Assembly (NCBI GenBank): GCA_016716385.1
Contig: JADJWL010000029.1
Span: forward strand, 1 to 16,707
Reading direction: 5' to 3'
Source: Bryobacterales bacterium
GTDB lineage: Bacteria > Acidobacteriota > Terriglobia > Bryobacterales > Bryobacteraceae
DNA length: 16,707 nucleotides
Shown: positions 8,131-16,707 of the stretch, piece by piece
Layout: the number at the start of each line of letters is the position of its first letter
Position numbering within the stretch: position 1 is the stretch's first letter
The notes under the pieces: generated by a model
What the model was told of the DNA's origin: nothing
Seen by the model: only the letters and a program-made list of their open reading frames with translations
Databases searched by the model: none
Position numbers and translations under genes: made by a program

Positions 8131-8652
8131 GGCTGAGTCGCGTCGCTCCTCTTGGACAGGGAGAGTATCACGAAAGGAGCACGCGACGCGAGTCCACCTG
8201 GGGCACGGCGGCTGCTAATACTAAAGACTGCGTTTCTGTGATTCAACGGAGGACGGATATTAGGGTCTGCCGGCCCCGGTGACTGGCAAAGGGGGTGGAG
8301 AGGGCCGGGAGGAGGATCTGCGATCGGCGGGAGGAAGTGGTTGGGCCATGTTGCGTTCTGACATTGTCCCAGGAAATGCAGGCGCGATTCAGACCAGCCG
8401 CGTTCGGCCGGTCATTCGCCAGATGGTTTCCGGACGTGTCCCGACACCTGGAGCAAACGGGGCTGATATATGAACGATCAGAAGACCAGCCAAACTCAAA
8501 GGAACCGATCTGTATATTCCGATAGCCAACTGACCCATAACTCTGGCTGATCCCTGTTTCTGGGGCCGTACGCCGCACTTCGGCGATGCGTTCAACGCGG
8601 GGCCTCCCGCGATGCCGCCGCGGCAGTCGGTCGAACGACGGCATCAGGTGAC
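8131..8652. promoter_or_regulatory. Divergent intergenic region, no gene supported
   Basis: About 520 nt separate the minus-strand regulator from the plus-strand dehydratase. Both promoters should lie here. A short AT-richer patch at about 8465-8545 is the best promoter candidate, but I see no convincing -35/-10 pair. Frames within it show no family motif. Purine-rich GAGGAG-like runs at about 8295-8335 precede no credible start. The last 65 nt could encode an N-terminal extension of the dehydratase (ATG 8586, with an alanine-rich stretch such as DAAAAVGRTTASG after one shift). Confidence 0.35.
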
Positions 8653-9735
<1,083 letters not shown>

Positions 9736-9744
9736 GCCGACATC

Positions 9745-12051
9745 TGAAGTGGGCGATCCTGGCGTGTTTCGCAATCGCCGGACTCGGAGTCTGGGCTGCT
9801 ACCAACCGCAGGCTGCCGCGCCGCTCACCATCCACGATCTTCAGCCGGCGGTATTGCGTGGGGTGCCATGGGGCGAAGTCGCCTGCTGGAGGGTTCACCC
9901 TGACCGGGCATCGCGGCGGAACGCCCCTGCGGCACGCGGGCGTGGAAGGCGGCGGTGCGATTTTGCGCATCGTTCCACCGGCGCGGCGGACGAGGGGCCT
10001 GCGAAGCCGTTCTGCGGTTCCTCGAATCGAGCTGGATGTGGGTGCGGTGGTCCGGGCCGCACCGATACTTCCGGCGGCTGAACCGCACCGAGTACCGCAA
10101 CGCGATCCGCGATCTGCTGGCGCTGGACGTTGAGGTCGACGCGCTGCTGCCGGCCCGGACGAGTCGAGCCACGGCTTCGACAATGTCGCGGTCGGGGATC
10201 TGCCGCCTCCACTGCTCCAGACGCTATCTGGGGGCGGCGCGCCGCATCAGCTGGCTCGCCGTGGGTCTGCCGGACGCTCGCCCGGCAGCGACACGCTTCC
10301 ACCTTCCCGCCGACCTCACCCAGGAAGAGGCACTTTGACGGTCTGCCCCTGGGCACACGCGGAGGAACCGCCGTCGGCTACATTTTCCCCATGGATTGGC
10401 GAATACGAGATTGTCGTGCGCTTCTCGCGCGCGATACCAACGAACACGTCGAAAGGATTGCGCGGGCGGCTTTGAAGTGGAGATGGAGTCTCGACGGGCA
10501 GCGGATCGGATTGTTCAGCGTGGAGCCGCCTCTCCGCCCGGCAAGGACCACAGCCTCGTGGACGAACGCCCGAGGGTGCGGCTGACGGCGACCGCAGGTC
10601 CGCGCACACGGTCGGCGTTCCGCGCCGCACCCGGAACGCTGGGAAACCGGCAGCAGCCATGCGAGGCGCACTTCAGCATGGACCGTCACCCGCGGCCCAT
10701 TGTATGCGAAAATTCGCTGACGGTGAACGGGCCGTATGCACGGTGGGGTCAGGCGACTCGCCAGCCGGCGGCGGATCTTCGTGTGCCGCCCGGCGTCCTG
10801 CGGAAGAGGACGCCTGCGCCGGACTGGCGGATTCTGGCGGCGCTGTTGCGACGCGCGTTCCGCCGCTGGTGACGGCGTGACGTTTGCAACTCCTTCTTGC
10901 TTCTATCGTGAGGCCGCATGGCGGGGACTTCGACCACGGCGTGAAATGGCGCTGCGCGGTACAAGTGACCCAGGTTCTGTTCGCGTCGAGCGCGATCCGC
11001 TGGCGCCGCTGGCATCGGTCCTATCCGCATCAGCGATCTCGAACTGGCTTCGCGGCTGTCGTTCTTTTGTGGAGCAGCATCCCGGACGAGGAGCTGCTGA
11101 CGCCGGCCAAGCGCGGACCATCTGCGCAAGCCGGCAGTTGTGGGGCGGCAGGTCCGCCGCCTGCTGACGGACCCGCGGTCGCAGCGCGCTGGCGGCGAAT
11201 TTCGCCGGACAGTGGCTGCACCTTCCGGAACCTCGAGTCCCGACACGCCGGACGTACGGTTGTTCCCGGGTTTCGACGATAACTCCCCGACGGGCCTTCC
11301 GCCGGGAAACCGAGCTTTTCTTCGATAGCATCCAGCGCGAGGACCGGAGCACCCTCGTTTCCTGCTCAGCGCCGACTACACGTTCCTCAACGGGCGGCTC
11401 GCCAAACATTACGGGATCCCGAACGTCTACGGCGAAAGCCCGCTTCCGCAAGGTCGCTTCTGCCCGAGGACAGCGGCGCGGGGACTGCTTCGCAACGGCA
11501 GCGTGCTGACCGTCGTCGTATGCGACGCGTACCTCGCCGGTGATTCGGGCAAATGGAGCGTTGGACCGAACCTGTAAGCACGCCGCCTCCGCGCCTCCCC
11601 AGAGGTGCCGGCGTGGGGGAAGCGGCGGCATGAGCAAAACATGGCCGGTGCGCGAGCGCCGGCCCGGCACCGCGAAGCCGGCGTGCGCTGGCTGTCACCG
11701 GTTGATGGACCCGCCGGGGTTCTCGCTGGAAAACTACGGCGCGGTAGCCGGTGGCGACCCTGGAAGACGGCGTTCCGGTCGACGCCTCCGGGGCGGTCTG
11801 CCGGATGGGAGCGAGTTCGAGGCATCGACGGACTGGAGAAATCCGCCCTGCAGGGCGGCCGTGCTTTTGCCACCCTCTTTCACGGAGAAATTGCTGACGT
11901 AAGCAAAAGGGCCGGGGTATGGAACACACCGACGCGCCGGCGGTGCGCCAGGTCGATACACGAGGCACAGGACAGCGATTTCCGGTTCTCGTCTGTTGTC
12001 CCACTCAGGATCGCCGGGAGTACGCCGTTCCAGTTGAGGAGGGCTCCTTGA
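9745..12051 (+). CDS. DUF1592-family multi-domain haem protein (planctomycete-type cytochrome; frameshifted)
   Basis: The N-terminus is a signal anchor (LKWAILACFAIAGLGVWAAT). A haem-binding CVGCH follows at 9855-9869. Then come a DUF1587 domain (LNRTEYRNAIRDLLALDVEV, about 10080) and a DUF1595-like stretch (EEDACAGRILAALLRRAFRR). The DUF1592 core contains FRVERDPLAP-type, FFLWSSIPDEELL, RRLLTDPRSQ and DVRLFPGFDDN motifs (about 10960-11285). DUF1588 carries DYTFLNGRLAKHYGIPNVYG and a second CxxCH-like site, CAGCHRLMDPPGFSLENYG (CAGCH at 11684-11698). DUF1585 closes with MEHTDAPAVRQV and STPFQLRRAP. This order matches the known family, and the roughly 770 residues fit. These proteins are exported haem proteins thought to take part in extracytoplasmic oxidation; substrates are mostly unknown. 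More than ten frameshifts are needed. The start codon itself is unclear (CTG, or a damaged ATG, near 9745). The stop TGA 12049-12051 overlaps the next ATG. Confidence 0.87.
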
Positions 12052-12053
12052 TG
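12035..12053 (+). promoter_or_regulatory. Ribosome site and TGATG stop/start overlap
   Basis: GAGGAGGG at 12035-12042 precedes ATG 12051, and the upstream gene stops with TGA at 12049-12051. The shared base means translation of the DUF1552 gene is coupled to that of the haem protein. Confidence 0.7.
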
Positions 12054-13376
12054 GTCACCAGGAAGAAGCCGCGCCGCGCCGCACAGTCCTTCGCGGAATG
12101 GAAGGTCGCTGGCGCTGCCCTGCTCGACGGGATGGGCCCGGCGATGACCGCGCTGGCCGAAGCCGGCAAAACCGGTACGCCGGCTGGGACACTCTCTGCC
12201 GCACACGATGGGCGCACTTCCCGGAGTGGGCTCCGCCCTGCGACGGCCGCCTGACGCGCTTTCCAGCCTGAAGCGCTAGCGCCTGTGCGCAGCACGTCGA
12301 AGTAACCGGACCTGGAACTCAGGAACGCCTCCCGGGCACGCACGCCACGTCGAATGCAGCGTTCCTGAGCGCGGCCAAGGCGAAAGTGGACGGAGAGCAC
12401 GGATTACAACTGGGCACCACGGTCGACCAGATCGCGGCCCGGCAGATCGGACAGCCACACGCAGCTGCCGTCGCTGGAACTTGGCGATGGACCTGCTCGA
12501 TGGTAGGGCAGTGCGACAACGGCTACGCATGCGTGTATCAGAACAACCTTTCGTGGTCGTCGCCGACCACGCCGCTGCCGGCCGGAGCGCATCCGCGCAT
12601 CGCAGTTCGGCAACTGTTCGGCGATGGCGGCAGTGCCGCCGAGCGCCGCACGCGGTGCAAAGGAAGCAACCTGCTCGATTGGGTGAGGGGGAGGATTTTC
12701 GGCCGGTTGCAGGCGCAGCTTGGCCCCGGGAATGCGCCCGGGTCCGCCAGTATCTGGACACCGTGAGGGAACTGGTGCGGCGGATTCAGAGGCGAAGTCG
12801 GATGCGGACACTCAAACGACGTGCCGGACGTGGATCGCCCGTGGCGTCCCGGCGGCCTACGCGGATCACGCGCGCCTGATGTTCGACTTGCAGGTGCTGG
12901 CGTTTCAGACCGACGTCACGCGGGTGATTACGTTCCAGCTTGCTCGCGAGACCGGCAACCGGACCTATCCGAGATCGGCATTTCGAGCCCCATCATCGTT
13001 GACGCACAATGGGGGGCGATCCGGAGAAGTTGAGCAAAGGTGGCGCGGGTCAACGCGTTCCACGTCTCGCTGTTCGCCTTTATCTGGAGAAGCTGAAATC
13101 GACGCAGGATGGCGACGGTTCGCTTCTGGATCATGCGCTGCTCCTCTACGGCAGCGGCATGAGCAATCCGGACAAGCACGACCACATCCAGAACCTGCCG
13201 GTACTGGTGGCGGGGAGGGCGGCGCGGGGATACTGCGCGGCGGTTCCACATCCGGTATGCGGGCATTGCCCATGGCGAACCTGCACTGACGCTTATCGAC
13301 CGGGCGCGGGCGTCCGGCTGGATCACGTGGCGACAGCAACGGCAGGATCCGCGAGCTGGACGAACCGCTGTCGTGA
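12051..13376 (+). CDS. DUF1552 protein with Tat-type leader (frameshifted)
   Basis: After frame correction the N-terminus reads MVTRKKP, then RRTVLRGM, then a hydrophobic LLDGMGPAMTALAE, a twin-arginine export signal typical of DUF1552 proteins. Family motifs follow: GTTVDQIAARQIGQ, ELAMDLLDG, the VYQNNLSWSSPTTPLP segment, LLDWVSEEIF-like, ARLMFDLQVLAFQTDVTRVI, ARETGNRTYPEIGIS, LTHNGGDPEKLSK and LYGSGMSNPDKHDHIQNLP. It ends with GDSNGRIRELDEPLS. About 440 residues fits the family. DUF1552 genes usually sit directly after DUF1592 genes in Acidobacteriota, Planctomycetes and Verrucomicrobia, and the products are presumed exported partners of the haem protein; the reaction is unknown. The best intact piece is about 12865-13210. 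At least seven frameshifts are present. The stop at 13374-13376 overlaps the next GTG. Confidence 0.87.
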
Positions 13377-14824
13377 GCACTCGCCGCCATCGTGCTCGCC
13401 GGCGCGTGTGCGACCGCCGAAGCGCCCGCTTCAGCAGACGCAACTTTGATCGCAGGATCGCACGACACTTCCGCCAAGCGATCGCAGGCCGCGCCGATCC
13501 GAATGCCCCGCACGCCGGGCGGAACCTGCGCGTTGCCAGGGGCGGCGCACCTGGATTGGCGCTGATATGCCAGATCGGTCACGCCTGCTGCTCTTCAGTG
13601 CCGGGGCAGATGCCGGCGCGAAGAACTTCGCTACGGCATGACGGCGCTATCGCTCCCGGCTGCACGAGCAGGAACGCGGAGATCGTACGGCTGCTGCTCG
13701 ATGCGGGCGCGGATCCCAGCACCCGGGTTGCCCGGGCGGCGAGACCCGCGCTGATGACGGCGTCGCGCACGGGCGATGCGGCGACAGTGCGGGCGCTGCT
13801 CGTGCGCAGCGCCGATGTACCTGCGAGGAGGCCAGTGGCCAGACGAAAAGCCCTCACTTGGGCGGCCGCCGAGAGGGCACGTCGAGGCCGTCGAAGCATT
13901 GATTGCGGCAGGCGCCGATTTCCGGGAGCGCCCCGACTCCGGCTTCACGCCGTTCCTGTTTGCCGTCCGCGAGAGCGGCCGGGCGTGTTCGCGCGCCGGA
14001 AAGGCCGGCGCCGATGTGAACGACACGGTCCCGCTGACCGATGGCCGGCGTCCTGCAGGCAGGCCCGGAAGCGGGAACCACCGCGCTCGTCCTGGCTGCG
14101 GTGAACGGCCGCACCCCTCGCTCAGGCCGGCTGCGCCGCCGGCGCGCCGGCCCGAACGCGAATCTCGCCGGATACACACGGCGCTGCACGCGGTCACGTG
14201 GGTGCGAATACCCTGACGCCGGCGATTTCAGCAATCCCGCGCCCTACGGTCAGGCTCTATGACGAGCATAGGTTTTGTGCTGACGCTGGTGAAGAGCGGC
14301 GCGGACCTCAACAGCCGCATGACGAAGCGGGTGAACGTGGGACTCACGAGCCTGAATACGTTGGGCGCGACACGCCGTTCTTCCTGTACGCCGCCCGGAC
14401 GGCGGACGCCAGGCTGATGCGGTTTCTTGCGCCGCCCGACAGATCCAAATATCCCGAACGAAGACAACGCCACCCCTCATCGCCGCGGCAGGCCTCCAGG
14501 ACGCGCTCTCCCCGATGAAGACGCCGGCACCAGACCGGAGGGTGATGGAAGCGCGCTCAGGCCACGCACTCGACGCCGGCGCCGCCTTCGACGCGGTCGA
14601 CGACCAATGGCGAAACCGCGATGCACGGCGCGGCCTAAAGGAACTCCACGAAGCGGGTGGATTTTCTGGCCGCAGGGGCCGAATATCGCCGTCTGGAACC
14701 GCCCCAACAAGCGGGGCTGGACGCCTCTGACGATCGCTAGGAGCTACCGCTTTAACGGCTTCAAGCAAATATACCGGTGACGGTCGAGGCGATCCGGCAG
14801 GCGCTGGCGGCAAGCGGGCGCTGA
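13373..14824 (+). CDS. Ankyrin-repeat protein of the DUF1592/DUF1552 operon (frameshifted)
   Basis: GTG 13373 overlaps the DUF1552 stop (GTGA), giving coupled translation. Corrected, about 483 residues begin with a short leader (VLAGACATAEAPASADAT-like) and then many ankyrin units: SRNAEIVRLLLDAGADPSTR, TALMTASRTGDAATVRALL, HVEAVEALIAAGADFRERPD, GFTPFLFAVRE, AGADVNDTVPL, TTALVLAAVNG, DPNIPNEDNATP and ANIAVWNRPNKRGWTPLTIA. It ends with VEAIRQALAASGR. Ankyrin proteins as third gene after DUF1592 and DUF1552 are a known arrangement in Solibacter-like bacteria. The role is probably protein binding within the exported complex. Frameshifts occur roughly every 100 nt. It shares only the repeat type with the ankyrin proteins at 660-3223. 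Confidence 0.83.
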
Positions 14825-14845
14825 GAGGGTGTAAGGCGCTCCGTC

Positions 14846-15249
14846 TCAAGCCTGGAACGGATTTCTGATGACCAGGGAGTCGTTGCCGCCCGTGCTGAAA
14901 GTCCTCACTCCAAAGCACGTTCGCGCCGATGGACAGTGCGCTTGCCAGAATCAGGGCATCCCACCAGGAGGCTTGATTTCCCGGCGGAGCTCGCAGGCGT
15001 GCAACAGGTCCCCGTGAGTTGGGCGCTGAATCATCCAGAAGCCAGAGTCCGCAATCTACGGCTTCGGCCTCGTAGATAGCCCAGCTTGCGGGTGGCAGCC
15101 GAGTAGAACTCCACGCCTTGTGTACTCAGAGCGCCGGAACCGTGTTCTTTGAAAGCGCGGGAGACAAGGGCAACGGCCGTTTCGTGCCTCCGCGGATCTG
15201 CCGCGTCATGGGCATGAACGAGGATGTTGGTATCCACGAACTCCAGCAT
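14846..15249 (-). CDS. vapC: VapC-like PIN-domain toxin (frameshifted)
   Basis: ATG 15249 starts MLEFVDTNILVHAHD, the first strand of a PIN ribonuclease with its metal-binding aspartate at residue 6. It continues with RRHETAVALVSRAF, LSTQ and VEFYSAATRKLG. After a frame change come WMIQRPTHGDLLHACELRRE, WWDALILASALS (second acidic site), VLWSEDFQHGR (third acidic site) and LVIRNPFQA before TGA at 14846-14848. About 134 residues is the normal length. PIN toxins of type II systems cleave RNA and are blocked by a co-encoded antitoxin. Frameshifts lie near 15125, 15070, 14965 and 14880. It converges on the ankyrin gene with only 21 nt between the two stops and no obvious terminator. Confidence 0.85.
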
Positions 15250-15479
15250 CGCGGAAGCTTTTCGCCCGCCGAGTCCATGATCCGGCCCTTCGTGCCCCGA
15301 TCCTTCGCCGTCCGCATCCGCTCGAACATGCGCTGGCGCGCCTCAGACCCTGGATGTAGAACCAGACATCAGGTTGCGGGAAGTGCTTCCTGCATCAGTG
15401 CACTCATGGACTGGTGGCGCTCCGCCGCATAGATTTTGAACTCGCGCAGCGAGGGCTCCGGCTTAGGCAGAGAGTCCCG
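15242..15479 (-). CDS. Ribbon-helix-helix antitoxin, partner of the PIN toxin (frameshifted)
   Basis: The minus strand reads PEPSLREFKIYAAERHQS, then MSALMQEAL, a ribbon-helix-helix DNA-binding core as found in CopG/Arc-type antitoxins. After a frame change follow RNLMSG, SEARQRMFERMRTAKDRG and TKGRI, then a tail near SWTRRAKS. Such C-terminal helices bind and block PIN toxins. It lies directly upstream of the toxin start and probably overlaps it by a few bases, the usual order for a self-repressing pair. No ATG is left between the in-frame TAA at 15480-15482 and the core, so the start codon is probably damaged by an indel or is a CTG near 15470. At least two frameshifts are present. Confidence 0.68.
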
Positions 15480-15499
15480 TTACGACTCTCGCGGGTCTT

Positions 15500-16112
15500 C
15501 CCGCAGGCACCGTAACACGCCGAAGCGTGCACCCACTGCTTCGGGAAGTCGGGATGCGCCTTCACTTCGCGGATCTGCGGGGTGTGGCGGCGTCAGGTGA
15601 GCCGCCAACATCGGAATCCACTGGTCGGCATCCAGTTCGCGGGGACGCGCGGAGACGCAGGCGCGGAGGAATCCTCCTGCGTGTCGCGGATAAAAACTGA
15701 TCGTCCTGTCACGGCGTTCATGCGAACCCCGCGATCACCTCTCCGGGGCCCGCAAAGCGTTCTGAAGGCCGCAGCGGTTCCGGGCGCCTGGGCCGGACTG
15801 CGTCGATCAAGTCATCCGGGCGATCACCCGCTTCATCGTCACGCCTCAGTCACCTCGCGTTTCGCCGTCGCGGGAGGCAGCATCGGAACCCGTCTTCGCG
15901 ATGAGGTTCCACAGGAACTCGGTCAGGGCGATGTGCTCGGCGCGTTCAGCAAGCGAGCCAGCGGTCCGGCGCCGGCGAAGTTCCACTGCCGCGGCGAGAG
16001 ATAAAGCGATCTCGTCCAAGAACATCTTCCGCGTAGCGTGCAGGTAGCTGGAAAGCGCCTTGCTGCGGTCCCATGACCCGCTCGGATTGGCGTGCTGACG
16101 GGATGGCGGCAT
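15500..16112 (-). other. Unassigned coding-like region left of the right edge
   Basis: The best minus-strand segment is 15846-16112, with KMFLDEIALSLAAAVELRRR and AERAEHIALTEFLWNLIAK. These look like helical protein and may continue upstream as PLLVMPPSRQHANPSGSWD. Further down the same strand, PDDLIDAVRPRRPEPLRPS, RELDADQWIPMLAAH and EVKAHPDFPKQWVHA also look coding, each in a different frame. I recognise no family. The region directly precedes the antitoxin, but no link can be shown. Confidence 0.3.
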
Positions 16113-16707
16113 GACCAGCAGAGGAAACCAGCGACAGAGTCCACATAGGCCCAGTCATCGCACGGCCCGTTCGTCTACGCAGCGCCCGAACCGACCGCCT
16201 CGGCGTCCCCGGACGCGTGCCGTAACCCCCCGCCGGGTCGCGCAGGTGGGCGCGCCGCCGCAGGAACAGAAGGACGGCTTGGCGATTCGGAGTGCTCAAC
16301 TGCCGCGGCCATGCGGAGAGACCGAGCCGGAACCGCATGTGGTTCTAGCGGTCGTCAGTGTGATCCTGCCCCATATCCTGCTCATCGGACCGAATCGGAA
16401 ATTTCTTCGGGGAGAATGCCCTGGGAGTTTCAGCGTCGTGTAGCAAACCGTTCTTCGGAGTCATCGCCCCCGCCTGAGCGACGGCGGCCCCTGTCCTGCC
16501 GGCCGAGCCGAGACCTGACCCTGGACTGGAGCGTTCGCTGCGCGGCGTGCAGCGGATGCAGTTGGCCGGGCCGTCTCCGAACACCGCTTAGCCGTCGCCC
16601 TGACCAATTTGTCGGACCCGGCGGCCCCGTCTATACCGGGGTCAGCAATCACGACATGTTCATACGCGGCGAGCTTACCCAAGATCGTGATCCTGCTGGC
16701 GGGCTTC
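16113..16707. other. Right-edge region, gene not resolved
   Basis: Both strands have fragments of coding-like composition. On the plus strand HGPFVYAAPEPTASASPDA (near 16160-16215) and FVGPGGPVYTGVSNHDMFIR (near 16607-16666) are the most protein-like; on the minus strand PIRSDEQDMGQDHTDDR and LGKLAAYEHVVIADPGID. No family motif decides the strand. Frequent frame breaks continue to the window edge. Confidence 0.3.

Overview
The window looks like chromosomal DNA of a soil or sediment Acidobacteriota, most likely near Solibacter/Bryobacterales. This is an inference from gene content. A DUF1592-type cytochrome, a DUF1552 protein and an ankyrin protein lie in one operon. There is also a membrane-anchored helix-turn-helix/beta-propeller protein, an exported multidomain protein with a DVNGDG metal-loop tail, and a PIN-toxin pair. 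No rRNA, tRNA, CRISPR array, insertion sequence or phage gene was seen.

Layout. Positions 1-3395 (minus strand) hold a compact, intact cluster. Transcribed right to left, it contains a small exported peptide gene, a 605-residue exported ankyrin protein, a 247-residue exported ankyrin protein, and a four-helix membrane protein with two zinc ribbons that is cut by the left window edge. Spacings are tight (2 nt between the ankyrin genes) and ribosome binding sites are strong. Positions 3686-3715 hold a hairpin that probably ends the next upstream minus-strand gene. Positions 3731-5846 (minus) encode a secreted protein with three related beta-rich repeats. Positions 6070-6990 are minus-strand coding-like sequence I could not assign. 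Positions 7014-8130 (minus) encode a helix-turn-helix/transmembrane/propeller protein. After a divergent gap of about 520 nt, a plus-strand operon runs from 8653 to 14824: an enolase-superfamily sugar-acid dehydratase, a multi-domain haem protein (DUF1587/1595/1592/1588/1585), a DUF1552 protein and an ankyrin protein, the last two coupled to their upstream neighbours by overlapping stop/start codons. Positions 14846-15479 (minus) encode a VapC-like PIN toxin with a ribbon-helix-helix antitoxin. Positions 15500-16707 are coding-like but unassigned.

Quality of the DNA. From about 3.7 kb to the right end every recognisable gene is broken by several frameshifts, yet conserved motifs survive and continue in the neighbouring frame. 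The first 3.4 kb has no clear frameshift. Unpolished or low-coverage assembly is the likeliest cause, so the broken genes are listed as CDS with approximate internal structure and should not be read as true pseudogenes without resequencing.

How the genes may work together. The plus-strand operon suggests extracytoplasmic oxidation (haem protein, Tat-exported DUF1552 partner, ankyrin adaptor) beside cytoplasmic or exported sugar-acid dehydration. The divergent membrane-bound regulator could control it. The left ankyrin/zinc-ribbon cluster is the least familiar part of the window and is the best candidate for an undescribed envelope system.
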